A stretch of 64,000 nucleotides of DNA from Holdemania massiliensis (GCF_022440805.1 NZ_JAKNTK010000001.1:930001-994000), one strand, 5' to 3'. Positions 25,329 to 34,523 are shown, numbered from the stretch's first letter. Made by a program: numbers and translations. Notes: generated by a model not told the origin, from the letters alone.

Positions 25329-26671
25329 AAAAACTGGGACTGATCTTATTGAGCGCCATCCTGCTTCTGGGCATGGTCTTGCCGGTCATGGCTGATGATG
25401 ACGAGGATGTCTACTACTTAACGATGTGTTCCGGTTCGGATTTGTCCGAAGAACAGAAGAACGAGTGCCGGGATTATGCCTCCCGCCGCAACAGTGAATT
25501 AACGAAGCAGCTCAGTGACATCAAGGCAAAACGCAAGGAAATCGAATCCAACCTAGAGAAAATCGGGAAGGAAATTCAGGGCTATGACGCTCAGATTGCC
25601 ACATTAACGACACAGATCAACGAGCTGACGGCTCAGATCGAAGAAAAAGAAGCGCTGATCGCACAGCTGGAATTGCAGATTGAGCAGAAAGAAGCGGAAA
25701 TTGCCGCTTTGCGGGAAAAGGTGGAACAGCGGCTGGTGCGATCCCAGCAGACACTGCATACCAATCAGTTCCTGGATTTTCTGATGGGGGCAGAGGACTT
25801 CACTTCACTCTTGCGGCGGATTCAGGGTGTCAACGACATCATGAATTATGATAAGAAGTCGCTGGAAGAACTAAAAAGACTGATGGATGAGCTGGAAGCG
25901 GATAAAGCGCAGATGGCGGAAGAAAAAGCGGCGCTCGAAATCAGCAAGACAGATCTGGAAGCAAAGAAAAATGAAGTGACCGAGCTGCGCGTCGTCGCTC
26001 AGCTGGCGCAGGTGGCCTATGAACAACAAGCCGCCGATCTGGAAGCACAGGGCAATCAGATCACTGAAAACTTAGGCGCTTTCAAAAATATTCTGAGTTC
26101 AATTGATTTCGGCAGTATCGGCAGTTCTACCGGCTTTACCAAGCCGAACGGCGGCTATTTAAATAATGGAACCTGGTATTACCGCAGCGGCGGCGTCCAT
26201 CTGGGAATGGATATCATGGCAGGAATCGGAACGTCCATAGCCGCAGCTGGCAACGGCGTCATCTTAAACAGCGCGGATGGCTGCGCGAATAATGGCTCCA
26301 TCGGCAACACCTGCGGCGGCTCCGGCGGCAGCCGCGGGGGCGGAAATCAGGTGTATCTGCTGACCAACATCGACGGCGTGACCTATGCCATCAAGTATCT
26401 GCATATGAGTCCGGGTACGCCGGTGGCAACCGGCACCGTGGTCAGTGCCGGAGATCGGATCGGAGCGGTCGGACAATCCGGCAATGCCAGTGCGCCGCAT
26501 ACACATATCGAAGTATTCAAGCTAGGCACGATGTCGATTGAAAGTTATGCCAACAGCTGGAACGGCGATTTGGCCTTTGGGGCTGGCTGGGGCTCCGGTG
26601 CCTTAAGCAATACCTGCGATAAGAAAGGGGCGCCTTGCCGTGTGAAGCCGGAAACCGCCTTTGGCTATTAA
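25325..26671 (+). CDS. PcsB-like secreted coiled-coil M23 hydrolase, copy 1
   Basis: A 448-residue exported protein. I choose ATG 25325 (GAGGTGG 5 bases upstream). The signal peptide spans residues 1-23 (cut after PVMA). A coiled coil covers about 45-240 and a LytM/M23 zinc endopeptidase domain about 275-415, with ligands HLGMD (near 292) and HTHIE (near 392), so it should be active. In streptococci the PcsB coiled coil docks on FtsX, and the operon context supports the same here. Six cysteines, in three close pairs, are unusual for a Firmicute secreted protein. Confidence 0.88.
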   Translation: MKKLGLILLSAILLLGMVLPVMADDDEDVYYLTMCSGSDLSEEQKNECRDYASRRNSELTKQLSDIKAKRKEIESNLEKIGKEIQGYDAQIATLTTQINELTAQIEEKEALIAQLELQIEQKEAEIAALREKVEQRLVRSQQTLHTNQFLDFLMGAEDFTSLLRRIQGVNDIMNYDKKSLEELKRLMDELEADKAQMAEEKAALEISKTDLEAKKNEVTELRVVAQLAQVAYEQQAADLEAQGNQITENLGAFKNILSSIDFGSIGSSTGFTKPNGGYLNNGTWYYRSGGVHLGMDIMAGIGTSIAAAGNGVILNSADGCANNGSIGNTCGGSGGSRGGGNQVYLLTNIDGVTYAIKYLHMSPGTPVATGTVVSAGDRIGAVGQSGNASAPHTHIEVFKLGTMSIESYANSWNGDLAFGAGWGSGALSNTCDKKGAPCRVKPETAFGY

Positions 26672-26715
26672 TAAAGTCGATTGGAGAACTGAAAGCAGAA
26701 AACAGGAAGTGGATA

Positions 26716-26760
26716 AAAGGCCGGGGATGAGCGGGAATTTCTCTCTATCCCGGTCTTTTT
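26716..26760 (+). terminator. Intrinsic terminator of ftsEX cassette 1
   Basis: AGGCCGGGGAT pairs with ATCCCGGTCTT, followed by T-run. It lies 45 bases after the hydrolase stop. Confidence 0.85.
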
Positions 26761-26964
26761 TATGCCTTTGATAAATAAAAGGATAGATGCAGAGCGGAGT
26801 CGATGTTTGTGGATAAGGCTGAATGGATGCGACTGATTTCAGCTTTGTACTCAATTTATCCATGTCATCAATCCTCAAAAGAGCGCTTCAGCCTGTGCTT
26901 TTGTTCGGTAAAGATTGTAAGAAATAACCCAATATTTTCATCATGACCGAAATTGATTCTATGT

Positions 26965-26970
26965 TATAAT
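26965..26970 (+). promoter_or_regulatory. Extended -10 box of ftsE copy 2
   Basis: TATAAT with the same ATGT extension as before copy 1, 23 bases upstream of the start codon. Cassette 2 therefore has its own promoter. Confidence 0.6.
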
Positions 26971-26992
26971 ACTAGCGATTGGATGTGAAAAG

Positions 26993-27682
26993 ATGCTGGA
27001 TTTAAAACATGTATCAAAAACATATAAGAACGGAGTGAACGCCCTGTATGACGTCAATCTCAAGATTGATCAGGGAGAGTTTGTCTATATCATCGGACCG
27101 ACGGGTTCGGGAAAATCCACACTGATCAAGCTGCTGGATGGAGAAGAAATTCCAACCAAAGGCAAGGTGGAGGTAACCGGGATCAATGTCGGAAAGCTGA
27201 AGCATTCCAAAGTCCCGCTGTACCGCCGCAATATCGGCGTTGTCTTTCAGGACTTCCGGCTGTTAGAGCGCAAAACAGTGTTTGAAAACATCGCTTTTGC
27301 CTTGGAAGTCATCAACGTGCCCAAGGAAAGAATCCGCAAACGGGTGCGGGAAGTCATGAATCTAGTCGGCTTGGATGATAAGGGCAGCTCTTTTCCGCAG
27401 GAACTCTCCGGCGGTCAGCAGCAGCGTGTAGCGATCGCCCGCGCGATTGCGAACAAGCCGAAGATCCTGATTGCGGATGAACCGACAGGAAATCTGGATC
27501 CGCAGAAGTCGGATGAAATCATGACGCTGCTGGAAAAGATCAACCGGGAAGAAAAAACGACGATCCTGATGGTAACGCACGATATCACACTGGTGAACAA
27601 GCACCGCAAACGAACGATCGCCTTAGAGGCAGGACATATCGTAGCGGACATGAACGAGGGAGGATATATCAAACATGATTAG
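26993..27682 (+). CDS. ftsE: Cell-division ABC ATPase FtsE, copy 2
   Basis: A 229-residue paralogue of copy 1 with all ATPase motifs intact. It differs at residues 3, 8, 20 and 21 only. The first 80 or so nucleotides carry many silent changes relative to copy 1, and the following 600 carry very few, marking a conversion boundary near codon 27. It is the first gene of a second complete cassette. Confidence 0.95.
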   Translation: MLDLKHVSKTYKNGVNALYDVNLKIDQGEFVYIIGPTGSGKSTLIKLLDGEEIPTKGKVEVTGINVGKLKHSKVPLYRRNIGVVFQDFRLLERKTVFENIAFALEVINVPKERIRKRVREVMNLVGLDDKGSSFPQELSGGQQQRVAIARAIANKPKILIADEPTGNLDPQKSDEIMTLLEKINREEKTTILMVTHDITLVNKHRKRTIALEAGHIVADMNEGGYIKHD

Positions 27683-28580
27683 ACGATTCTTTCGGCATAT
27701 CCGCGAGGGCTTTTATGGCGTGGGACGGCATGCGGCGATGTCGGTATCGAGCGCCTCGGCGGTTACGATTACCTTATTGATTATCTCGATCTTTATGATT
27801 GTGACAGGCAATATGCAGGAGGTCACCAAGAACATCGAAGGTTCGGTGAAGATCTCGGCGTTTGTGGCTTATGATCATGAGGAACAATCCCAGCTGGACA
27901 TGCTTCAGGCGACGATCAAGAACCTGGAACATGTGGTGGGAGTGGAATACTCAAGCAAGGATCAGGAGTTCGATGAACTGATGGAAACGTATGAGGATGA
28001 AAGCGCCAAGGAAGCGCTGGAAACCTATCGTGAGGATAATCCGCTGCACGACGCGTTTTATGTGGAAGTGGATGATGGCGATGCCCTAAAGGAAACGGCA
28101 GAGAAGATTCTGGCGATGGAGGGCATTGAAACAGTGAACTACGGCGGAGACAGCGCGCTGATGTTTGTGGAAGCGCTGAATTCTGTGCGTGTTGGCGGAG
28201 CCGTTCTGGTTCTGGGGCTGAGTGCTTTGGCGATCTTTTTGATTGCGAACACGATCAAGCTGACGATCTATGCCCGAAGCAATGAGATCGCGATCATGCG
28301 GGATGTCGGAGCGACGAATGGATTCATCCGGGCGCCGTTTGTGGTGGAAGGGATGATCATCGGAGCGCTGGGCGCGATCATTCCGATCCTGTTTACCGTG
28401 TTCGGCTATATCTTTCTGTATGATAAGCTGGGCGGAGTGCTGTTTTCGGAGATGTTTAAGCTGACGCCGCCGCATCCGTTTGTGCTGCAGCTGTCGTTAG
28501 TCTTATTAGGGATCGGGATGGCAGTTGGATTGATCGGCAGCTTCATGTCGGTAACAAAATATCTGAGGTGGAAACGATGA
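27675..28580 (+). CDS. ftsX: Cell-division membrane protein FtsX, copy 2
   Basis: A 301-residue paralogue of copy 1. All four membrane segments are identical. The differences are at residues 96, 97, 101, 103, 104, 108, 110, 113, 114, 153, 166 and 167, within the extracellular loop that should contact the hydrolase. Most change charge or polarity (L101E, A104E, A113E, K166E). It overlaps ftsE by 8 bases and the hydrolase by four. Confidence 0.94.
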   Translation: MIRRFFRHIREGFYGVGRHAAMSVSSASAVTITLLIISIFMIVTGNMQEVTKNIEGSVKISAFVAYDHEEQSQLDMLQATIKNLEHVVGVEYSSKDQEFDELMETYEDESAKEALETYREDNPLHDAFYVEVDDGDALKETAEKILAMEGIETVNYGGDSALMFVEALNSVRVGGAVLVLGLSALAIFLIANTIKLTIYARSNEIAIMRDVGATNGFIRAPFVVEGMIIGALGAIIPILFTVFGYIFLYDKLGGVLFSEMFKLTPPHPFVLQLSLVLLGIGMAVGLIGSFMSVTKYLRWKR

Positions 28581-29938
28581 AAAAACTGGGACTGATCTTA
28601 TTGAGCGCCATCCTGCTTCTGGGCATGGTCTTGCCGGTCATGGCTGATGATGACGAGGATGTCTATTACTTAACGATGTGTTCCGGTTCAAATTTGTCCG
28701 AAGCGCAGAAGACGGAATGTCAGAACTACGCATCGAAGCGCAACAATGAACTGCAGAACGAATTGAATGAAATCAAAAAGAAACGCAAAGAAATTGAAGA
28801 AGATCTGGCGAAGGTCGGACAGGAAATCAGAAACTACGATTCACAGATTTCCTCACTGCAGTCGCAGATCAATACCTTAAATGCTCAAATTGTGGAAAAG
28901 GAAGCTTCAATTGCCGCTTTGGAAGAACAGATTCTGCAAAATGAAAACGAAATTAACGCTTTGCGGGAAAAGGTGGAACAACGGCTGGTGCGATCCCAGC
29001 AAACGCTGCATACCAATCAGTTCCTGGACTTTCTGATGGGGGCAGAGGACTTCACTTCACTCTTGCGGCGGATTCAGGGCGTCAACGACATCATGAATTA
29101 TGATAAGAAGTCGCTGGAAGAACTAAAGACGCTGATGGATCAGCTGAACGCCGACAAAGAACAGCTCAACATTGAAAAGGAAGAGCTGGAAGTGACTAAG
29201 ACGGATGTCGAAGCCAAGAAGCGTCAGGTTGTCAGCTTAAAAGCGACGGCAGAGCTGGCGCAGAAGCAATATGAAGAACAGGCAGCGGAACTGGAAGCGC
29301 AGGGCAATCAGATTTCAGGCAGCCTGAGCGAGCTGAAAGGCATGCTCAGCTCTTTGGGACTGGGTTCGATTCTGACGTCCAGCGGCTTTACCCGCCCGAC
29401 CAATAGCGGCCGTCTGTCTGCCGGAACCTGGCATTATGGACTGAATGTCAACGGCGGCGTGCATCTGGGCATGGATATTGCGGCAGGGGTCGGAACACCG
29501 ATTTTTGCGGCCGGTAACGGCGTTGTATTGGCGAGCGCGGACGGCTGTTCCAACGACGGCTACATCGGGAATTCCTGCGGTGAAGCCCAGGGCGGCAGCC
29601 GCGGCGGCGGGAACCAGGTGTACCTTCTGACCAGCATCAACAACGTGACCTATGCCGTTAAATATCTGCATATGAGTCCGGGAAGTCCGGCTAAGACTGG
29701 AAAAGTGGTCGACGCTGGGGATCAGATCGGAACGATCGGGAAATCCGGCAACGTGACCGGCGCTCACGTGCATGTGGAAGTATTCAAGCTGGGAACCATG
29801 TCCTTGGAAAGCTATGCCAGCAGCTGGAGCGGCGATCTGGCCTTCGGCGCCGGCTGGGGCGCGGCAGGATTAAACCGGCTGTGCTCTAATGTCGGAGCTC
29901 CTTGCCGGGTAAAACCGGAAACCGTTTTCGGATACTAG
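28577..29938 (+). CDS. PcsB-like secreted coiled-coil M23 hydrolase, copy 2
   Basis: A 453-residue exported hydrolase. Its signal peptide is identical to copy 1. The coiled coil (about 45-125 and 185-245) is diverged, but a block at about residues 128-182 (LREKVEQRLVRSQ... to KKSLEEL) is identical. The M23 domain is diverged but retains HLGMD (near 295) and HVHVE (near 398). It has the same six paired cysteines. Two complete, matched cassettes suggest two FtsX-hydrolase pairs with different regulation or timing, which is inference. Confidence 0.88.
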   Translation: MKKLGLILLSAILLLGMVLPVMADDDEDVYYLTMCSGSNLSEAQKTECQNYASKRNNELQNELNEIKKKRKEIEEDLAKVGQEIRNYDSQISSLQSQINTLNAQIVEKEASIAALEEQILQNENEINALREKVEQRLVRSQQTLHTNQFLDFLMGAEDFTSLLRRIQGVNDIMNYDKKSLEELKTLMDQLNADKEQLNIEKEELEVTKTDVEAKKRQVVSLKATAELAQKQYEEQAAELEAQGNQISGSLSELKGMLSSLGLGSILTSSGFTRPTNSGRLSAGTWHYGLNVNGGVHLGMDIAAGVGTPIFAAGNGVVLASADGCSNDGYIGNSCGEAQGGSRGGGNQVYLLTSINNVTYAVKYLHMSPGSPAKTGKVVDAGDQIGTIGKSGNVTGAHVHVEVFKLGTMSLESYASSWSGDLAFGAGWGAAGLNRLCSNVGAPCRVKPETVFGY

Positions 29939-30006
29939 CCCAACCGGCAGATTATAAACCAGCAGGAAATGGATTTGCCAAAAAGCAATCCACTTCCAGC
30001 GAAGCG

Positions 30007-30072
30007 AAAAAAGAAAACGCTGCTGCGGTAGGACGGAAATCATTTCCTGTCAGAAACAGAGCGTTTTTTCTT
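30007..30072 (+). terminator. Intrinsic terminator of ftsEX cassette 2
   Basis: AAGAAAACGCT pairs with AGCGTTTTTTCTT over a long loop. The T-rich 3' arm supports termination. Confidence 0.6.
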
Positions 30073-30137
30073 GGCGAAACAGGCTCAGTTTTTGCCTTTG
30101 AATCAAGGCTTGATTCAAGCTTAGGAAGCATAAAAAC

Positions 30138-30182
30138 AAAAAGTGTCCGGGATCGGCACTGCAGCCTTCCCGGACTTTTCTT
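30138..30182. terminator. Bidirectional terminator between convergent genes
   Basis: GTCCGGGA pairs with TCCCGGAC, with A-run on the left and T-run on the right. It lies 10 bases beyond the stop of the minus-strand dehydrogenase-like gene. Confidence 0.8.
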
Positions 30183-30191
30183 TACTTCGTG

Positions 30192-31106
30192 TTATTCAAT
30201 TGAATGTTCATCGGACTGAGCCTTAAGAAAATTCTCCATGTTGGCCAAAACCTTCTGACCCAGCCGTTCGATGCACTGTACGGAATTGCCGGCAGAGGTT
30301 CTTAAACACCGCACCCGCGGATGATCGAGCAGCGACAGATCACCTAAGGCCCGCTCACTGTCGCAGAAGAAATGCGTGTCCGGCAAATCCAGCCACTGCT
30401 TCAAGGCTTCGGGATCGTGTCCCGGACCGATGGATGTGTTGAAGACAATCTTGTGGTCGCCCAGCCGCTGAAACTGTTCCTGTCCCATGACGATAGCGTT
30501 TTTATTCAGACATTCGCAGATGACATCGTTGTGCTCAAGCAGGCTGTCCAGCGGCTGATAAACCATGCCCTGAGCTTCCAGCTCAGGCTTGCGGGTCCGG
30601 CTGTAATACTGGATCTTTGAGCCAAAGTGCATCAGGCCGCGGGCAATGATCTGGCCGGTCGTTCCCATGCCAAGAATTCCAACCTTCAAATCCGTCAGCT
30701 CCAGCGGAATTGGTTTGAAGGAAGGCTGGCGGTAACCATTGAGGAAGCCGATCAGCTCATACAGGACATATTCAACGACGCCTTCATCGCCATAATCACG
30801 GATGCCGGTAACGGTGATGCCCAGTTCCCGCGCGGCCGCGATATCCACATTGGCACTGGCTTCCGAGTACAGACTGCAGCACATTCCCACATAACGAAGC
30901 TGGCTGCAGGCCTTCAATACCGATGCGCCGACATTCGTTTTCCAGCTGACCAACAGACAGTCCGCATCGCCGATCCGGCGGAGGATCTCAGCCTCATCGG
31001 TGGGTGAATCCGGATACTCAATAACCGTTTGAGCCAGATCATGAATTCGCAGCCGAGCTTTCTCATTCATCCCAATCGGTTCCAGGATGACACATTTTTT
31101 AAACAT
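30192..31106 (-). CDS. D-2-hydroxyacid dehydrogenase-like protein lacking catalytic residues
   Basis: A 304-residue protein. Two adjacent ATGs exist; the second (31106) has GGAGG at ideal distance. The nucleotide-binding loop GILGMGTTG (near 140) and the overall fold fit NAD-dependent 2-hydroxyacid dehydrogenases. However the usual catalytic Arg region (NTARG) is NTSIGPG here, and the C-terminal TPHIA with its catalytic His is RTSAGN. The normal reaction is therefore doubtful. It may be a sensor or a specialised reductase. It is a single gene between terminators and faces a diguanylate cyclase gene. Confidence 0.78.
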   Translation of the reverse strand: MFKKCVILEPIGMNEKARLRIHDLAQTVIEYPDSPTDEAEILRRIGDADCLLVSWKTNVGASVLKACSQLRYVGMCCSLYSEASANVDIAAARELGITVTGIRDYGDEGVVEYVLYELIGFLNGYRQPSFKPIPLELTDLKVGILGMGTTGQIIARGLMHFGSKIQYYSRTRKPELEAQGMVYQPLDSLLEHNDVICECLNKNAIVMGQEQFQRLGDHKIVFNTSIGPGHDPEALKQWLDLPDTHFFCDSERALGDLSLLDHPRVRCLRTSAGNSVQCIERLGQKVLANMENFLKAQSDEHSIE

Positions 31107-31128
31107 CATATTCCTCCCGTTTTCTTTT

Positions 31129-31134
31129 ATTATA
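31129..31134 (-). promoter_or_regulatory. Extended -10 box of the dehydrogenase-like gene
   Basis: On the minus strand TGC followed by TATAAT, about 23 bases before the start codon. The AAAAC GGGAGG ribosome binding site follows. Confidence 0.55.
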
Positions 31135-31273
31135 GCATACAATCCCTGTCCTGCCGCAGTCGGGAAATAGCTGAGAAGTTCAGTTATTCACAATCCTTGC
31201 ATAGACGGATTGAATCCGCAGGGAGGAAATGGTAAGATTAAGACAATATCAGCGGCAGGAAAAGAGGAAAGTC

Positions 31274-32698
31274 ATGAACAAGAAGGAATATCCGGGTTCC
31301 GGCATCTTGGCGGCCGGGCTTCTCATCGCGGCACTGTTGGGAATCATGGGGATTTTTTATCAGAACCTGCAGGAAAAATTATTTACGCAGGCGGTGAACA
31401 ATCTTGTCGTAACCACTCAGTCCGATAAATTATATTTCGATCAAATCATTCAAAATCAGCTGTATTGGCTGGAAACCATCGCTGAAATCAGCGATGTACC
31501 GGAAGCGGATGGGCAGGAAAACTGGCAGAAGATCCTGAATTGGGAGAGCGTGGATGGAATGCGCTTTGGCGTCGCGGATGCGCAGGGAAATTTGACATAT
31601 GCGAAGCAGGCGGTCATGGATATCCGTGATCGGGAATATTTTCAGGCAGCGATGCAGCGGAAAACGACAATTTCCGGGCCTCTGACGACGCCGGAGGGAG
31701 AGGACAGCATCGTACTGACCGTGCCGATGATCCGCCAGGGTGAAGTGCAGGGGGCAGTTTGCGCTGAGATTACAACGATCGCTTTGGGGGCTTCACTCAA
31801 CGATTACGCCAATCCCAAGGCCAAGGCGACGCTGGTCTTTAATCCGCAGGGACAGCTCATCTCCTCTTATGCGGGGATGGAACGCTATGAGACCATTTAT
31901 GAAATGCTCGAAACGATGAAGCTGAAATCGGATGACCTGGTGGAACAGATGCGGAGCGAAGTTCTGGCTGGCAACAGCGGGACGCTGACGTACTACAATG
32001 GCGGTCAGCTGCGGCTGCTTTACTATGAACCCGTGGGGATTCAGGATTGGTATATCTGTTCGCTGGTGGTGATGGATGCCCATGAAAAAATTCTGCAGGA
32101 AATGAGCGCCAGCGCTTTCGGTGTGTTTGCCGCGATCTTGTTGATCGTCATTCTATTGGCAGTCACCGGGGTTTATTTAATTCTGTATTTTCAGAAGCGG
32201 GTCAAGGAAGCGCAGAAAGATCCGCTGACCGGCGTCTATACCCGATTGATGGCGCAGCGCCAGGCATCCCGCATTTTAAAAGAGAACCGGCATACGTTGT
32301 GCGCCTGTCTGTTCATTGATATCGACGATTTCAAGACGATCAACGATCAATACGGACATGATGAAGGCGACCGCGTGCTGATCAGCGTCAGCCGGATTTT
32401 GCGCGAAAGTGTCCGCAGTCATGATATCGTCAGCCGTTACGGCGGCGATGAATTTACGGTCTGGCTGAATGATCTGAAACAGGAACAGGAAGCCCGGGAC
32501 ATCGCACAGCGGTTTTTGACGCGGATTGATCAGCAGACAACCGTGCATATCAGTCTGGGCATCGTGATCGTTTCACCTCAGGAATGGGATTATGAAGCCG
32601 TGCTGAAACGAGCCGATCAGGCGCTGTATCAAGCCAAGCAAAAAGGCAAGAACCAAATCTGTCTGATCCCGGCTGAGCCAGAGGAAGCGAATCAGTAA
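31274..32698 (+). CDS. Membrane-bound diguanylate cyclase (GGDEF)
   Basis: A 474-residue protein. I choose ATG 31274 (AGAGGAAA upstream). TM1 is at about 8-30, an extracellular dCache-like sensor at about 40-275 and TM2 at about 280-305, followed by a GGDEF domain (about 325-470) with intact RYGGDEF near residue 388. RSHD five residues before GGDEF is an inhibitory I-site for product feedback. It should make cyclic di-GMP in response to an external ligand. No EAL or HD-GYP protein or receptor is in the window. Confidence 0.93.
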   Translation: MNKKEYPGSGILAAGLLIAALLGIMGIFYQNLQEKLFTQAVNNLVVTTQSDKLYFDQIIQNQLYWLETIAEISDVPEADGQENWQKILNWESVDGMRFGVADAQGNLTYAKQAVMDIRDREYFQAAMQRKTTISGPLTTPEGEDSIVLTVPMIRQGEVQGAVCAEITTIALGASLNDYANPKAKATLVFNPQGQLISSYAGMERYETIYEMLETMKLKSDDLVEQMRSEVLAGNSGTLTYYNGGQLRLLYYEPVGIQDWYICSLVVMDAHEKILQEMSASAFGVFAAILLIVILLAVTGVYLILYFQKRVKEAQKDPLTGVYTRLMAQRQASRILKENRHTLCACLFIDIDDFKTINDQYGHDEGDRVLISVSRILRESVRSHDIVSRYGGDEFTVWLNDLKQEQEARDIAQRFLTRIDQQTTVHISLGIVIVSPQEWDYEAVLKRADQALYQAKQKGKNQICLIPAEPEEANQ

Positions 32699-32731
32699 AA
32701 AGTGGAGTCGTTCGAGATTCCGCTTTTTTAC
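32697..32731 (+). terminator. Intrinsic terminator of the diguanylate cyclase gene
   Basis: AAAAGTGGAGTC pairs (with two G-T pairs) with GATTCCGCTTTT, followed by more T. It begins at the stop codon. Confidence 0.8.
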
Positions 32732-33005
32732 AGGTGGAGCTGGACTTTTGGCAAAGCGGCAGGCACGTCTTTTCTTCCAACAGCAAGATCATTGCCGCAC
32801 TCTTGCCTGGTTTCGCTGAAGCTTATTCCTTAAATGGGATGGGGTTGAGCCTTGCGCTTTTCAAGCCGCGGGGTTTATGCTATACTAGAACTTGAAAAAA
32901 GTTAAAGCCGATTTGTGCTTAGAAGATGAAAATCTGTTCAAAATAACAGAGAGGTCAGGCCCGCAGGCAGAACTGTGGTAAAATAAAAAAACTGAGGTGA
33001 CCCGA
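32699..33005. other. Gap before ctpA with promoter elements
   Basis: About 300 bases. A terminator lies at the left end and an extended -10 (TGC TATACT, 32881-32886) in the middle. TGGTAAAAT near 32977 is a second possible -10. No gene is seen. Confidence 0.5.
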
Positions 33006-34523
33006 ATGAGTGAAAATGAAAAGAAAACAGTCAAAATTAAATTAGAACGCCATCTGTGGCCGGATGAGATGCGGGAGCGTCAGCGCCGCCGGCAGGTGAG
33101 CGTGTTGATGATCGCTTCGCTGGCGGTCGTTTTTATCGTCGGCTTTTTGTTAGGCGGTACGCTGCATCCCGTTTCTTCCGCTTCCGGCGTAGGCGGTACG
33201 GCCAATACCGGCAAGTTTGCCCAGGGCAAGCTGGACTCCATTTACAGCATTATGAAAAATGAGTGGTATTTCGGCAAGGATGATGAAAATCTTGAACAGG
33301 ATCTGATCGACAGTGCGCTCTATGGCATGAGCAGTTCGGTGCTGGACCCGCATACGACGTACATGTCGGCGGAACAGACGCTGGCGTTTTCCACCGCGAT
33401 TGACAACAATTTCGTCGGAATTGGAATTCAGTACAATGCTACGGGGCCGAAAATTGTGACCCGCGTCTTTGTCGATTCCCCGGCCTATCAGGCCGGCGTT
33501 CAGGTCGGCGATATTCTTTTGAAGGCAGACGGCCAGGTACTGACCGATTTGCCCAGCGATGAGGTGGCGGATTTAGTCCGCGGGGAAGCCGGGACGGAGG
33601 TTGAGCTGGAGGTTCTGCGCAATAACGAACCGGTCACGATGAAAATCATCCGCGGCGAAGTCAACAATACGGTTTACGGCGAAATGCTGGATGCGTCGCT
33701 GGGATATCTGGAAATCATCTCCTTCGGATCGACGACCGGCATGGAATGCGAACGATATTTAAATATGATGAGCGAGCAGGGGCTGCAGCGTCTGATTCTG
33801 GATCTGCGTGATAACGGCGGCGGATATCTGGATGCTTTGGTCAGTGTTTCGAGTTTATTTCTGCCGGAAGATACGCTGATCATGACGCAGGAATACAAGG
33901 ATGGCCGGCGCGTGGAGAGTCATACGACCACCGGTCAGTTTGAAAATATTCAGGGTATTGTGATTCTGATCAACGGCGATACGGCCAGTGCTTCAGAAGT
34001 CCTGACCCTGGCGTTAAAGGAACAGCGTGAGGATGTGACGCTGGTCGGCACGCAGAGCTACGGCAAGGGCAGCGTGCAGGTGCAGCGCCCGTTTGCGGAC
34101 GGCTCAGTTTTGAAATACACGAATTCCCGCTGGCTGTCGCCGAATGAGGAATGGATTAACGGCACCGGCATTACCCCGGATGAAATTGTGGAACTGCCGC
34201 TGGTCATGCAGACCACCGCGTCCTCATTCATGCTGGAGGAAACAGAACGTTATACCCAGGATCAGGTCAGCGAGCATGTCGCTTCGGCTCAGAAAGCGCT
34301 GAGTTTTCTGGGTTATGCGGTAAACCGTACGGATGGGTATCTGGATGCCTCTACCTCCCAGGCGCTGCGGCAGTATCAATCTGAACATAATTTACAAGCC
34401 AGCGGTGAGCTGGATGCCGCGACGCTGCAGTCGCTGGTTTCCGGCGTGCGGTACAGCTGGTCGATGGATAAGAGCGTTGACAATCAGCTGCAGAAGGCGG
34501 TGAGCATCCTCCATGGCGAATGA
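33006..34523 (+). CDS. C-terminal processing protease CtpA-like (S41 family)
   Basis: A 505-residue secreted or membrane-anchored serine protease. I choose ATG 33006, because GAGGTGA overlaps the upstream GTG. A signal anchor lies at about 37-58, a PDZ domain at 125-205, an S41 catalytic domain at 230-400 with Ser in GDTASASE (near 326) and Lys in SYGKGS (near 352), and a peptidoglycan-binding_1 repeat at the C-terminus (about 420-480). These proteases trim exported proteins, often cell wall enzymes. Its 3' end overlaps uvrB by 11 bases. Confidence 0.92.
   Translation: MSENEKKTVKIKLERHLWPDEMRERQRRRQVSVLMIASLAVVFIVGFLLGGTLHPVSSASGVGGTANTGKFAQGKLDSIYSIMKNEWYFGKDDENLEQDLIDSALYGMSSSVLDPHTTYMSAEQTLAFSTAIDNNFVGIGIQYNATGPKIVTRVFVDSPAYQAGVQVGDILLKADGQVLTDLPSDEVADLVRGEAGTEVELEVLRNNEPVTMKIIRGEVNNTVYGEMLDASLGYLEIISFGSTTGMECERYLNMMSEQGLQRLILDLRDNGGGYLDALVSVSSLFLPEDTLIMTQEYKDGRRVESHTTTGQFENIQGIVILINGDTASASEVLTLALKEQREDVTLVGTQSYGKGSVQVQRPFADGSVLKYTNSRWLSPNEEWINGTGITPDEIVELPLVMQTTASSFMLEETERYTQDQVSEHVASAQKALSFLGYAVNRTDGYLDASTSQALRQYQSEHNLQASGELDAATLQSLVSGVRYSWSMDKSVDNQLQKAVSILHGE

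Larger units (their letters stand above)
26672..26992. other. Gap between the two ftsEX cassettes
   Basis: About 320 bases. A terminator (26716-26760) ends cassette 1, and the -10 box at 26965-26970 starts cassette 2. The middle 200 bases hold no gene I can support. Confidence 0.6.

Noticed and set aside
32997..33006. GTG 32997 as the start of ctpA
   Set aside because: The GTG is part of the GAGGTGA ribosome binding site for ATG 33006.
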